Assembly: GCF_020564355.1 (NCBI RefSeq)
Contig: NZ_JAJCRR010000001.1
Coordinates: 248,001-312,000, forward strand
Direction of reading: 5' to 3'
DNA from: Lachnospira pectinoschiza
Lineage (GTDB): Bacteria > Bacillota > Clostridia > Lachnospirales > Lachnospiraceae
Length of the DNA stretch: 64,000 nucleotides
The notes below the pieces were generated by a model. The model had not been told where the DNA came from. It searched no databases and saw only the letters and a list, made by a program, of their open reading frames with translations. This document shows positions 44,116 to 53,436 of this stretch, piece by piece; the first letter of the stretch is position 1; each line of letters begins with the position of its first letter. The position numbers and the translations under genes are program-made.

Positions 44116-44826
44116 ATGCCGGGAAGATATTATGGTTACTATTATTATGACCCAACGTATATGCTGATTGTCATATCAGTATTGATTTCACTGTTTGCAC
44201 AGTTTCTGGTCAATTCCAGATTCTCAAAATACTCCAGGGTACGTAGCCGCTCAGGCATGACCGGGGCGCAGGCGGCAGAACGTATTTTGCAGTCACAGGG
44301 CATTTATGATGTGGCAATCCAGCGGGTATCGGGAAAACTGACAGACCATTATGACCCAAGAAACAAGACATTAAATCTTTCTGATGCCGTCTATGCGAGT
44401 ACATCGGTAGCGGCAGTCGGTGTTGCGGCACATGAGTGTGGACACGCGATCCAGCATGCAAGAGGCTATGCACCGCTGTCATTTCGAAGCGCACTTGTGC
44501 CGGTTGCCAATATAGGCTCACAGTTATCGTGGCTTTTTATTATTCTTGGCATTTTCTTTGGCGGCAGTCATACACTGATTATGATTGGTATTCTGATGTT
44601 TTCGGCGGCGGTATTGTTTCAGCTTGTGACGCTTCCGGTCGAATTTAACGCATCCGGCAGGGCATTAAAGCTGTTGTCCGAAACCGGAATTTTACAAAAA
44701 GATGAAGTATCGGATACAAGAAAGGTTTTATCTGCGGCGGCACTCACTTATGTTGCGGCTGCGGCAACCGCAGTATTGCAGTTATTAAGACTGCTTCGCC
44801 TGTTTGGAGGAAATGACCGTGACTAA
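44116..44826 (+). CDS. Membrane zinc metallopeptidase (YugP family)
   Basis: 236 residues. A Tyr-rich N-terminus precedes one membrane segment (about 15-35); the zinc motif HExxH is in VGVAAHECGHAIQHA, and two or three further membrane segments follow. This matches the putative membrane Zn metallopeptidase family (YugP); substrates are unknown. ATG 44116 has GGAGG upstream; its last codons overlap the next gene (GTGACTAA, 8 nt). It is placed between fmt and rsmB, as often seen in Clostridia. Confidence 0.85.
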   Translation: MPGRYYGYYYYDPTYMLIVISVLISLFAQFLVNSRFSKYSRVRSRSGMTGAQAAERILQSQGIYDVAIQRVSGKLTDHYDPRNKTLNLSDAVYASTSVAAVGVAAHECGHAIQHARGYAPLSFRSALVPVANIGSQLSWLFIILGIFFGGSHTLIMIGILMFSAAVLFQLVTLPVEFNASGRALKLLSETGILQKDEVSDTRKVLSAAALTYVAAAATAVLQLLRLLRLFGGNDRD

Positions 44827-46150
44827 AGACAAGACAACAAAGGATATGGCAGACAGCGTTAATGAACGCGAAATTGTACTGGATATTCTGCTGGAATTAA
44901 ACCGCCCCGAAGCCATGAGCCATCTGGTGATTGGTGCGGCACTCAAAAAATACCAGTATCTGTTAAAGCACCAGCGCAGCTTTATTACAAGGCTGGCACA
45001 GGGAACGCTGGAACGGCGGATTGAATTGGATTATATCATTAATCAGTATTCCAAAACACCGGTAAGGAAGATGAAACCGCTGATCCGCAGTCTTTTGGAG
45101 ATGTCGGTGTATCAGCTGAAATATATGGATAATGTGCCGGTATCAGCAGTCTGCAACGAAGCGGTAAAGCTGGCAGGAAAACGCCATTTTGTGAATTTAA
45201 AAGGCTTTGTAAACGGTGTTTTAAGAAATATTGCAAGAAATGACTGCGCCTGCGAATATCCGGACCAGAAAAAAGAACCGGTAAAATATTTATCCGTGCG
45301 TTATTCCATGCCGGAAGAACTGGTGGCATTTTTTAAGAAACAGGCTGATGATACAACAGTAGAATCTATACTCGCGGGCTTTTATAAGGAAAAGACAACG
45401 TATATCCGTTGTAATACGAAAAAGCTTACGGTAGAGGAATTAAAGGCACATCTGCTCAGTGAAAATATTCAGGCTGAGGCAGTGGAAGGACTTCCGTATG
45501 CGTTAAAAATTACAGGATATGATTATCTGCTTGCCTGTGAAAGCTTTCAGCGGGGTGAATTTTTTGTACAGGACATCAGTTCCATGCTTGCGGGAGAACT
45601 GGCATCTCCTGCACCACATGACCGTATTATTGATGTATGTGCGGCACCGGGCGGAAAGAGCATGAATGTAGCATTAAAACTTACAGACGGTAGTGTTGAG
45701 GCGAGAGATTTAACACCGTTAAAGACACAGCTTATCCGTGAAAATATAGCGCGGCTCGGACTGGATAACATTTCTGTAAAAGAGTGGGATGCAAGAGTTT
45801 CCGATACGGCATCAAAGGAAAGTGCCGATATTGTGCTTGCGGATCTGCCGTGTTCGGGACTTGGCATTATCGGCAGAAAGCCGGATATCAAGTATCATAC
45901 GGATATTGAAAAGATTGAACAGCTTGCATCATTACAGCGTGAAATCTTAACGGTTGTGCAGGAGTATGTAAAACCGGGCGGTACACTGGTGTACAGTACA
46001 TGTACCATCAGCCGGCCGGAAAATGAAGAGAATGCCGCATGGTTTGAAAAGAACTTTCCATTTGTACGTGAAGGCAGTGCGAAACAGCTTCTGCCGGGCA
46101 TAGACGGAACAGACGGATTTTTTATGGTGAAATTTCGAAAGAAACTTTAA
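44819..46150 (+). CDS. rsmB: 16S rRNA (cytosine-967-C5)-methyltransferase
   Basis: 443 residues. The N-terminal NusB-like domain (about 15-150) is followed by a SAM-dependent methyltransferase with DVCAAPGGKS, LPCSGLG (catalytic Cys region) and YSTCTISRPENEENA. It methylates 16S rRNA. GTG 44819 is preferred: GGAGG is 8 nt upstream, and the 8-nt overlap with the preceding stop repeats the pattern of other coupled pairs; an ATG at 44813 is too near the ribosome site. Confidence 0.93.
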   Translation: MTKDKTTKDMADSVNEREIVLDILLELNRPEAMSHLVIGAALKKYQYLLKHQRSFITRLAQGTLERRIELDYIINQYSKTPVRKMKPLIRSLLEMSVYQLKYMDNVPVSAVCNEAVKLAGKRHFVNLKGFVNGVLRNIARNDCACEYPDQKKEPVKYLSVRYSMPEELVAFFKKQADDTTVESILAGFYKEKTTYIRCNTKKLTVEELKAHLLSENIQAEAVEGLPYALKITGYDYLLACESFQRGEFFVQDISSMLAGELASPAPHDRIIDVCAAPGGKSMNVALKLTDGSVEARDLTPLKTQLIRENIARLGLDNISVKEWDARVSDTASKESADIVLADLPCSGLGIIGRKPDIKYHTDIEKIEQLASLQREILTVVQEYVKPGGTLVYSTCTISRPENEENAAWFEKNFPFVREGSAKQLLPGIDGTDGFFMVKFRKKL

Positions 46151-46167
46151 AATACCTGCGGAACGGA
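46147..46167 (+). promoter_or_regulatory. Ribosome-box remnant of the recurrent leader, before rlmN
   Basis: TAAAATACCTGCGGAACGGAG follows the rsmB stop and is close to the 3' end of full leader copies (TGCCTGCGGAATGGAG). No hairpins remain. Confidence 0.45.
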
Positions 46168-46175
46168 GAAGAAGT

Positions 46176-47231
46176 GTGAATAACGATTCTTTAGAATTAA
46201 TAGATATTAAATCAATGGATGAAGCACAGCTGCAGGCATATTTTGAGCAGCTGGGCGAGAAAAAATTCCGGGCATCACAGGTGTATCAGTGGCTGCATCA
46301 GAAACTGGTAACGGATTTTGAGCAGATGACAAACCTGCCGGAAAGTTTAAGAAAAACATTAAAAGAAAACTGCCGTCTGACGGCACTGACCGCAGAGCGG
46401 GTGCAGGTATCACAGATTGACGGCACATCGAAATATTTATTCAAGCTGTATGACGGCAATTTAATTGAGAGTGTCCTGATGAAATATCACCACGGCAATT
46501 CCGTGTGTATTTCTTCGCAGGTGGGCTGCCGCATGGGCTGCCGCTTCTGTGCATCGACACTGGACGGCATGGTGCGTAATCTGGCACCGTCGGAAATGTT
46601 AGACCAGATATACCGGATCCAGACGATTTCCGGGGAGCGGGTTGACAACATTGTCATTATGGGTTCGGGAGAACCGATGGATAATTTTCAAAATGTGGTA
46701 CAGTTTTTAAAATTAATCAATTCAGACAAGGGGCTACATATCAGCGCAAGAAATATAACGGTATCGACCTGTGGACTGGTGGATAAGATACGGGAACTTG
46801 CAGACCTGCAGTTACAGATTACGCTGGCAATCTCCCTTCATGCACCGAATGATGAATTAAGAAAGACCATGATGCCGATTGCCAATAAATATTCAATTGA
46901 GCAGATTATGGAAGCTTGCCGGTATTATTTAAAACAGACTGGAAGACGCATTTCTTTTGAGTACAGTCTTGTCAAAGGTGTCAACGACACACAGGAGTGC
47001 GCAGAACAGTTGTCCGGACTTTTACATGGCATGAACTGCCATGTGAATCTGATTCCGGTCAATCCGATTAAGGAACGCGATTACAGGCAGTCCGAAAAGC
47101 AGGCAATAGCGGCTTTTAAAAATAAGCTTGAAAGAAACGGAATAAATGTTACAATAAGAAGGGAAATGGGCAGAGATATTGATGGTGCCTGTGGACAATT
47201 AAGAAAGAGCTATATGGAATCACAACAATAA
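46176..47231 (+). CDS. rlmN: 23S rRNA (adenine-2503-C2)-methyltransferase
   Basis: 351 residues. This radical SAM enzyme methylates A2503 of 23S rRNA and tRNA A37. The cluster motif is CRMGCRFC (CxxxCxxC), with GSGEPMDN, SLHAPNDELR and the C-terminal REMGRDIDGACGQL bearing the catalytic Cys. GTG 46176 has GGAG 7 nt upstream. It continues the conserved rsmB-rlmN-PP2C-kinase run. Confidence 0.95.
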   Translation: MNNDSLELIDIKSMDEAQLQAYFEQLGEKKFRASQVYQWLHQKLVTDFEQMTNLPESLRKTLKENCRLTALTAERVQVSQIDGTSKYLFKLYDGNLIESVLMKYHHGNSVCISSQVGCRMGCRFCASTLDGMVRNLAPSEMLDQIYRIQTISGERVDNIVIMGSGEPMDNFQNVVQFLKLINSDKGLHISARNITVSTCGLVDKIRELADLQLQITLAISLHAPNDELRKTMMPIANKYSIEQIMEACRYYLKQTGRRISFEYSLVKGVNDTQECAEQLSGLLHGMNCHVNLIPVNPIKERDYRQSEKQAIAAFKNKLERNGINVTIRREMGRDIDGACGQLRKSYMESQQ

Positions 47232-47257
47232 TGAATTACAGCGGAATGGAGGAAATG

Positions 47258-47977
47258 ATGAAGGTTCAGGCAGTTACGGATGTAGGACGGGAGAGAAGTG
47301 TCAATCAGGACTACGTTTATTATTCGCTGACTGAAACCGGCAGTCTGCCGAATCTGTTTCTAGTAGCAGACGGAATGGGAGGACATAAGGCGGGGGACAT
47401 GGCATCAAGATATACAGTAGAAACATTTGTATCGCTTGTGCAGGATTCAACGCTAAAAGACCCGGTTTCGATTATTAACAATGCCGTAACACAGGTCAAC
47501 CGCAGGTTATTACAAAAGGCAGCGGAATCAGAGAATTATGAAGGAATGGGAACGACATTGGTAGCGGCAACCGTGTATGATAATATTTTACGGGTTGCCA
47601 ATGTCGGAGACAGCCGGTTATATATTTTAGGAAATGAAATTACACAGATTACAAGGGATCATTCTCTAGTGGAAGAAATGGTCAGCATGGGTGAGATTAA
47701 CAGGGAACAGGCACGTAATCATGAAAAGAAAAATATTATTACAAGGGCAATTGGCGGGTATGATACCGTGGAGGCCGAAATGTTTTCCGTTGATTTAAAG
47801 CCAAATGACTGTATTCTTATGTGTACGGACGGACTGAGCAATATGGTTGAGGATGCGGATATTTTAAAGATTGTAAAGTCTGCCCCGGATATTGAAACCG
47901 CTGCGAAAAATCTGGTCGCAGCAGCCAATGCAAACGGCGGAAAAGATAATATTACTGTAATGATTATAGAACCGTAA
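47258..47977 (+). CDS. PP2C-type Ser/Thr protein phosphatase (Stp/PrpC)
   Basis: 239 residues. It reverses phosphorylation by the PASTA kinase encoded next. The PP2C metal motifs are present: RSVNQDY, VADGMGGHKAG, VGDSRLY and CTDGLSN, plus GGKDNITVM. ATG 47258 has GGAGG 5 nt upstream; the ATG 9 codons earlier does not. The gene is 20 nt before the kinase gene. Confidence 0.93.
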   Translation: MKVQAVTDVGRERSVNQDYVYYSLTETGSLPNLFLVADGMGGHKAGDMASRYTVETFVSLVQDSTLKDPVSIINNAVTQVNRRLLQKAAESENYEGMGTTLVAATVYDNILRVANVGDSRLYILGNEITQITRDHSLVEEMVSMGEINREQARNHEKKNIITRAIGGYDTVEAEMFSVDLKPNDCILMCTDGLSNMVEDADILKIVKSAPDIETAAKNLVAAANANGGKDNITVMIIEP

Positions 47978-47997
47978 CAGGAAAGGTAAATGGTAGG

Positions 47998-49881
47998 ATG
48001 TTAAGAAAAGGAATGTTTTTAGCGGACAGATATGAAATTCTGGAGCAAATCGGAAACGGCGGCATGTCTGATGTTTATAAGGCAAAATGCCATAAGTTGA
48101 ACCGTTATGTTGCAATCAAAGTCTTAAAGCCGGAATTTAGCCAGGATACCAGTTTTGTATCCAAGTTCCGGGTCGAAGCACAGTCGGCAGCAGGGCTTTC
48201 ACACCCGAATGTTGTCAATGTTTATGATGTAGGCGAAGAAAACGGAATTCACTACATTGTCATGGAGCTGGTTGAGGGAATTACCCTGAAAAAATATATT
48301 GAAAAAAGAGGAAAGCTTCCTTATAAAGAGGCAGTCAGCATTGCCATTCAGGTTGCTAACGGTATGGAAGCAGCACATAAGCACCATATTGTACACCGTG
48401 ATATTAAGCCACAGAATATTATTATTTCCAAAGAAGGCAAGGTTAAGGTAACGGATTTTGGCATTGCCAAAGCAGCAACTTCAAGTACAATTAATTCATC
48501 AGCAGCCATGGGCTCTGTGCATTATATGTCACCGGAACAGGCAAGAGGCGGATATTCGGATGAGCGCAGCGACATTTATTCATTTGGTATCACACTGTAT
48601 GAAATGCTTACCGGAAAAGTGCCGTTTGACGGTGATACAACCGTCGCGGTAGCCGTACAGCACATTCAGGATGCAATTCCTGCGCCGTCGGAGATTGCGG
48701 AAGATGTACCGTTAAGCGTGGATAAGATTGTTTTAAAATGTACACAGAAAAAAACAGAGAGAAGATACCAGACGGTGTCTGATCTGATTGCGGATTTGAA
48801 AAAGTCCCTTGTCATGCCGGAAGAAGACTTTGTTAAAATTGCACCGATGTATGCACAGCAGACAGAGCAGCCACAGAATTCTTCCGATGAGGAAGACGAC
48901 ATTGAAGATGATTATCTTAATGATGATGACGATGATTTATCAGACGGACTTACAGATGATGAAGATGATGACGACGATGATGATGAAACACTGGATATTG
49001 ACGATGAGAATAACGATAAACTTGATAAGATGACAAAGTGGATTGGTGTCGGTATCATTGCGGTTATTTTAATTATTGCTGTATTTGTGATTGTAAAGCT
49101 GGTAGGCGGTGTTTCATTTGGCGGAAAGAGTGAAAAAACAACAGCGCAGACGACACAGGCAAATGCTACAACAGCCTCTTCCGAAAAGGTTTCTGTTCCA
49201 AACGTAGTCGGCAAGACAGAAGACGAAGCCAAGGAAGAATTAAATAAGGTCGGACTCGGCTATAAGGCAAGTTATCAGGCTTCCTCAACCGTTGAAAAAG
49301 GCAATGTCATTTCCCAGGGTACAAAGCAGGGTACATCCGTTGCAAAAAATACAACGATTACATTAACCATCAGTTCAGGACCTGACAGCGTAAAGGTCAA
49401 TAATGTTGTCGGTATGTCTGAGTCAAAGGCAACATCAACATTAAAGAGTGCAGGATTTTCGGTAGATGTGGAATATGATTACAGCGATTCTGTAGAACAG
49501 GGGAATGTTATCAGCCAGTCGCCTTCTGCAAATGCATCGGCATCAGAAGGAGATACCGTAACAATTACAGTCAGTCAGGGTAAAAAGGTCAGCTATGCAA
49601 AGATGCCAAATGTTATCGGTCTGACAGAAGATGCTGCAAAGCAGGCAATCAAAGACCAGGGACTCGTTCCGTCTGTAACATATCAGTCCACCTCCGGTAC
49701 CTACGGACTGGTAACGGCACAGGGTTACAATTCAGGCGAATCTTTAGAGAGCGGTACAACCGTAACAATCGTAGTCAGCCACTATCAGAAGGCAACAGAA
49801 CCTGCAACAACGGCAGCAAGCCAGTCTACAACCGCAGCCGTCAAGACAACGGCAGCTTCCGGCAGTAATACGGCACAGTAA
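47998..49881 (+). CDS. prkC: PASTA-domain Ser/Thr protein kinase (PrkC/Stk type)
   Basis: 627 residues. The kinase domain (about 10-270) has IGNGGMSDVYKA, HRDIKPQN and DFGIAKA. A very acidic linker (about 295-342; runs of Asp) leads to one membrane segment (about 350-370) and three extracellular PASTA repeats (about 400-595; VPNVVGKTEDEA, VNNVVGMSESKA, MPNVIGLTEDAA), ending in a Thr/Ser/Ala-rich tail. PASTA kinases sense muropeptides or lipid II and control growth and germination. The ATG at 47998 has a GGAAAGG-type site. Confidence 0.95.
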   Translation: MLRKGMFLADRYEILEQIGNGGMSDVYKAKCHKLNRYVAIKVLKPEFSQDTSFVSKFRVEAQSAAGLSHPNVVNVYDVGEENGIHYIVMELVEGITLKKYIEKRGKLPYKEAVSIAIQVANGMEAAHKHHIVHRDIKPQNIIISKEGKVKVTDFGIAKAATSSTINSSAAMGSVHYMSPEQARGGYSDERSDIYSFGITLYEMLTGKVPFDGDTTVAVAVQHIQDAIPAPSEIAEDVPLSVDKIVLKCTQKKTERRYQTVSDLIADLKKSLVMPEEDFVKIAPMYAQQTEQPQNSSDEEDDIEDDYLNDDDDDLSDGLTDDEDDDDDDDETLDIDDENNDKLDKMTKWIGVGIIAVILIIAVFVIVKLVGGVSFGGKSEKTTAQTTQANATTASSEKVSVPNVVGKTEDEAKEELNKVGLGYKASYQASSTVEKGNVISQGTKQGTSVAKNTTITLTISSGPDSVKVNNVVGMSESKATSTLKSAGFSVDVEYDYSDSVEQGNVISQSPSANASASEGDTVTITVSQGKKVSYAKMPNVIGLTEDAAKQAIKDQGLVPSVTYQSTSGTYGLVTAQGYNSGESLESGTTVTIVVSHYQKATEPATTAASQSTTAAVKTTAASGSNTAQ

Positions 49882-49892
49882 CAGGAGCGTGT

Positions 49893-50771
49893 ATGCAGGG
49901 AAAGATTATTAAAGGCATTGCAGGATTTTATTATGTTTATGCGGAAGAAACGGATACCATTTATGAATGTAAGGCAAAGGGCATTTTCAGAAACCGCAAA
50001 GTAAAGCCGCTGGTCGGCGATTTGGTTGCAATTGAAGTACTCGATGAAGAACAGGCAAAAGGTAATATTACGGAGATTCTGCCAAGAAAAAATGAATTAA
50101 TCCGTCCGGCATCAGCAAACGTAGACCAGGCAATGGTTATTTTTGCGGCAGCAAATCCTGAGCCGAATTTTCATTTATTGGACCGCTTTTTGGTGATGAT
50201 GGATTATCAGAACGTACCGACCGTGATCTGTTTTAATAAGGAAGATTTAATCGGAGCAGATGAAAAAGAGCATCTGCGGGAGATTTACGCAGGCGCGGAC
50301 TGCCAGATTGTTTTTACCAGTACCTATGAAAAAACAGGAATTGATAAAGTATGTGAGATTCTTGAAGGTAAAACAACGGTACTTGCAGGGCCTTCCGGTG
50401 TGGGAAAGTCCTCTATGACCAATCTTTTACTTCCTGATGCAAGGATGGAAACAGGCGGCATCAGCAAAATCGGCAGAGGACGCCATACGACAAGACATTC
50501 CGAGATATTTCATATCAGCGGACGGTCGTATCTGATGGACACACCGGGATTTACTTCAATGAATCTGCCGGAGTTGGAAAAAGAAGACCTGCGTTTTTAT
50601 TTTCCAGAATTTGAACCACTTGAGGGCAGCTGCCGGTTTAACGGCTGTGTGCATATGAATGAGCCGGACTGCGCCGTAAAAGCGGCAGTTTCTGATGGAA
50701 AGATTCATAAAATGCGCTATGAGAGTTATACTACAATGTATCAGGAATTAAAAGAACAAAAAAAGTATTAA
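49893..50771 (+). CDS. rsgA: Ribosome small-subunit GTPase RsgA
   Basis: 292 residues. OB-fold N-terminus (about 1-70), then a circularly permuted GTPase with NKEDL before GPSGVGKSS and DTPGF, and a C-terminal zinc motif (CRFNGCVHMNEPDC). It assists 30S maturation. It follows the kinase by 11 nt, the usual order. Confidence 0.95.
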   Translation: MQGKIIKGIAGFYYVYAEETDTIYECKAKGIFRNRKVKPLVGDLVAIEVLDEEQAKGNITEILPRKNELIRPASANVDQAMVIFAAANPEPNFHLLDRFLVMMDYQNVPTVICFNKEDLIGADEKEHLREIYAGADCQIVFTSTYEKTGIDKVCEILEGKTTVLAGPSGVGKSSMTNLLLPDARMETGGISKIGRGRHTTRHSEIFHISGRSYLMDTPGFTSMNLPELEKEDLRFYFPEFEPLEGSCRFNGCVHMNEPDCAVKAAVSDGKIHKMRYESYTTMYQELKEQKKY

Positions 50772-50790
50772 AGAAGGAATCAAAAGAAAC

Positions 50791-51438
50791 ATGAATATTT
50801 TATCACCATCGCTCTTATCGGCGGACTTTAAAAAACTGGGAGAGGAAATTGCAGCTATCGACAAAGCAGGCGCGGAGTACGTGCATATAGATGTCATGGA
50901 CGGACAGTTCGTACCAAACATCTCATACGGCATGCCGGTCATCAAATCCATCCGTTCATGCACCAAAAGGGTGTTTGATGTGCATTTAATGATAGATGAA
51001 CCCATCCGTTATGTCAAAGACTTTGCAGACTGCGGAGCAGATATCATCACTGTACATGTCGAAGCCTGCAAAGACGTTGCAGCAACCTTAGAGGCAATTC
51101 GCCAGCTCGGCGTAAAGCCTGCAATCACCTTAAATCCAGATACTCCGGTATCAGCCATAGAACCGTATCTGAATCAGGTTGATATGGTACTGGTGATGAG
51201 TGTCGTACCGGGCGCGGGCGGACAGAAATTCATCCCGGAATCCCTCGATAAAATACGCCGCATCAAAAAACTGCTCGATGAAAACCAGCTTCATGCAGAC
51301 ATCGAAGTAGACGGTGGAATCAACACCGACAACGTCAGAGCCGCCCTTGATGCCGGTGCCAACATCATCGTAGCCGGTTCAGCCGTCTTTAAAGGCGATG
51401 CTGCCGAAAACGTAAAAAAATTCAAGGAACTGATGTAA
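50791..51438 (+). CDS. rpe: Ribulose-phosphate 3-epimerase
   Basis: 215 residues. It interconverts ribulose 5-phosphate and xylulose 5-phosphate in the pentose phosphate pathway. LSPSLLSADF, HIDVMDGQFVPN, HLMIDEP and EVDGGI are the expected motifs of this TIM barrel with its metal-binding His/Asp residues. The codons favour ATC, AAC and TAC more than neighbouring genes do. It lies 19 nt after rsgA and ends at a strong terminator. Confidence 0.96.
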   Translation: MNILSPSLLSADFKKLGEEIAAIDKAGAEYVHIDVMDGQFVPNISYGMPVIKSIRSCTKRVFDVHLMIDEPIRYVKDFADCGADIITVHVEACKDVAATLEAIRQLGVKPAITLNPDTPVSAIEPYLNQVDMVLVMSVVPGAGGQKFIPESLDKIRRIKKLLDENQLHADIEVDGGINTDNVRAALDAGANIIVAGSAVFKGDAAENVKKFKELM

Positions 51439-51442
51439 AAGC

Positions 51443-51501
51443 AAAAAATATGCCTGTCAGATGCGTCAAGTAACACGGGTATCTGACAGGCATATTTTTT
51501 T
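51443..51501. terminator. Bidirectional terminator between rpe and ychF
   Basis: AAATATGCCTGTCAGAT pairs with ATCTGACAGGCATATTT, with A/T runs on both sides. It serves both convergent genes. Confidence 0.9.
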
Positions 51502-51503
51502 GC

Positions 51504-52601
51504 TTATACGTTGAAGCGGAACAAAATGACATCGCCGTCTTTTACGACATATTCTTTTCCTTCCAGACCGACAAGTCCTTTTTCCTTGGCGGCTGTATAA
51601 GAACCACAGTCCAATAAATCCTGATAGTTGACAACTTCGGCACGGATGAAGCCGCGTTCAAAATCGCTGTGGATTTTTCCGGCAGCCTGCGGCGCTTTCG
51701 TACCTTTAACGATTGTCCATGCACGGGTTTCGGTTTCACCGGCAGTTAAGTAACTGATCAGACCGAGGATACGGTAACTTGCGGCAATCAGCTTATCAAG
51801 ACCGGAAGAACTGATGCCTAAGTCTTCTAAGAACATTTTCTTTTCGTCATCATCCAGTTCGGAGATTTCCTGTTCAATCTGCGCGCAGATAACGAAAACT
51901 TCGCAGTTTTCCTTTGCTGCAAATTCACGTACAGAAGCTACATATTTGTTGGAAGCACCGTCATCCGGTAAATCATCTTCTGTAACATTGGCAGCAAAGA
52001 TGACCGGTTTTGCTGTTAATAAGTTATATTCTTTCATGAGTGCTGCTTCATCATCGTCTTCCAGTTCAAAATTCTTAGCCAGATTTCCGGCTTCAAGGAA
52101 AGCAATCAGACGTTCAATTAAATCACATTCTTTTAAAATTTCTTTATTGTTGTAAGCTGCTTTTTTCTGTTTTGCAAGACGTCTTTCCAGAATTTCGATA
52201 TCTGAAAAGATTAACTCCAGATTAATCGTTTCAATATCACGGAGCGGGTCGATAGAACCGTCTACATGGACAATATTGGAATCTTCAAAACATCTGACAA
52301 CGTGAACAATGGCATCAACTTCGCGGATATTGGCAAGGAACTGGTTTCCAAGACCTTCACCCTTAGAAGCCCCCTTTACAAGCCCTGCGATATCAACGAA
52401 TTCGATGACGGCAGGGGTAATCTTTGCAGAATTGTATAATGCTGCAAGCTTGTTTAAACGTTCATCCGGAACGGCAACGACACCTACATTCGGGTCAATG
52501 GTGCAGAACGGGTAGTTGGCAGATTCAGCGCCAGCTTTTGTTAATGAGTTAAAAAGCGTACTTTTGCCGACATTTGGCAAACCTACAATACCGAGTTTCA
52601 T
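51504..52601 (-). CDS. ychF: Redox/ribosome-associated GTPase (ATPase) YchF
   Basis: 365 residues, normal length. It opens with [19 protein letters not shown], has FVDIAGLV as the G3 region, and ends with the TGS domain (about 280-365). G4 reads FAANVTEDD, where NKxD is replaced by NVTE, as in YchF/OLA1, which prefers ATP. It binds ribosomes and affects stress responses. ATG 52601 is chosen by homology; GGAG is 11 nt upstream. Confidence 0.95.
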   Translation of the reverse strand: MKLGIVGLPNVGKSTLFNSLTKAGAESANYPFCTIDPNVGVVAVPDERLNKLAALYNSAKITPAVIEFVDIAGLVKGASKGEGLGNQFLANIREVDAIVHVVRCFEDSNIVHVDGSIDPLRDIETINLELIFSDIEILERRLAKQKKAAYNNKEILKECDLIERLIAFLEAGNLAKNFELEDDDEAALMKEYNLLTAKPVIFAANVTEDDLPDDGASNKYVASVREFAAKENCEVFVICAQIEQEISELDDDEKKMFLEDLGISSSGLDKLIAASYRILGLISYLTAGETETRAWTIVKGTKAPQAAGKIHSDFERGFIRAEVVNYQDLLDCGSYTAAKEKGLVGLEGKEYVVKDGDVILFRFNV

Positions 52602-52670
52602 AAAATCTCTATCTCCTTTGTTTTTATGGGGATTTCCCCTGATTTTTAAAAATGTCAGATACAACCGTAT

Positions 52671-52699
52671 ATTTTACTATAAAAAAGCATTGAATTCAA
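52671..52699 (-). promoter_or_regulatory. Promoter of ychF
   Basis: On the minus strand TTGAAT (complement 52694-52699) and TAAAAT (complement 52671-52676) are separated by 17 bp. The remainder of the 357-nt gap up to the mraZ promoter shows no feature I recognise. Confidence 0.5.
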
Positions 52700-52865
52700 C
52701 ATGGTAGTGCCAACTTTAGAAAAAAATGAAATCTTTCCGATAGGCAGGTACAACAAAAAAGCAGTCATCAGGGTGCAGAATACGCGGAAGATGTCAAATC
52801 CGGTGGATAACTTTCAGACAGGCGGAAAAACTGTGAATTTAATGCGTTAAATTCTAAAAAAACAC

Positions 52866-52894
52866 TTGTATTTTTCCACAAATAAGTATAGAAT
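52866..52894 (+). promoter_or_regulatory. Promoter of the mraZ division cluster
   Basis: TTGTAT (52866-52871), 17-bp spacer, TAGAAT (52889-52894), just upstream of the operator repeats. Confidence 0.5.
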
Positions 52895-52905
52895 TGACTC
52901 TAAAG

Positions 52906-52945
52906 TGGTGGAAAGTGGTGGCAAATGGTAAAAAGTGGTAGACGG
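52906..52945 (+). promoter_or_regulatory. MraZ operator: four tandem 10-bp repeats
   Basis: TGGT begins at 52906, 52916, 52926 and 52936, an exact 10-bp period: TGGTGGAAAG, TGGTGGCAAA, TGGTAAAAAG, TGGTAGACGG. MraZ is known to bind short direct repeats upstream of its own gene, so this is very probably its autoregulatory site. It overlaps the start of the transcript predicted from the promoter. Confidence 0.8.
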
Positions 52946-52958
52946 AGGAACAACAATC

Positions 52959-53396
52959 ATGTTTATGGGTGAATACAACCATACAATTGATGGTAAGGGA
53001 CGAGTCATTGTTCCTGCAAAGTTCCGCGATGCCTTAGGGGACGGTTTTGTCGTAACCAAGGGATTAGACGGCTGCCTTTTTGTTTATCCGCCGGATGCAT
53101 GGCAGGCATTTGAAGAAAAGCTTCAGTCGCTGCCGCTGACCAATAAAAACTCCAGACAGTTTGCACGTTTTTTCCTTGCAGGAGCGGCATCCTGTGAAGT
53201 TGATAAACAGGGAAGAATTCTTCTGCCGCAGGTTCTTCGTGAATTTGCGGGACTTGAAAAAGAAGTTGTGATGGTCGGGGTTGCCAACCGCGTGGAAATC
53301 TGGAGTAAAGAACGCTGGCAGGAATGTATTGACAGCTATGATGACGATATGGATGAAGTGGCAGAGAATATGGAGAGTTTAGGATTTTCTATTTAG
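52959..53396 (+). CDS. mraZ: Transcriptional regulator MraZ
   Basis: 145 residues with two SpoVT/AbrB-like halves: [21 protein letters not shown] and [20 protein letters not shown]. It binds repeats upstream of its own gene and controls the division/cell wall cluster. ATG 52959 lies 10 nt after GGAGG; starting 8 codons earlier would place the start in the operator. It is the first gene of the cluster. Confidence 0.95.
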   Translation: MFMGEYNHTIDGKGRVIVPAKFRDALGDGFVVTKGLDGCLFVYPPDAWQAFEEKLQSLPLTNKNSRQFARFFLAGAASCEVDKQGRILLPQVLREFAGLEKEVVMVGVANRVEIWSKERWQECIDSYDDDMDEVAENMESLGFSI

Positions 53397-53436
53397 ACTG
53401 CCCGTAAAAAGATGCGTTTTGAAAATGGAGAAAAAC

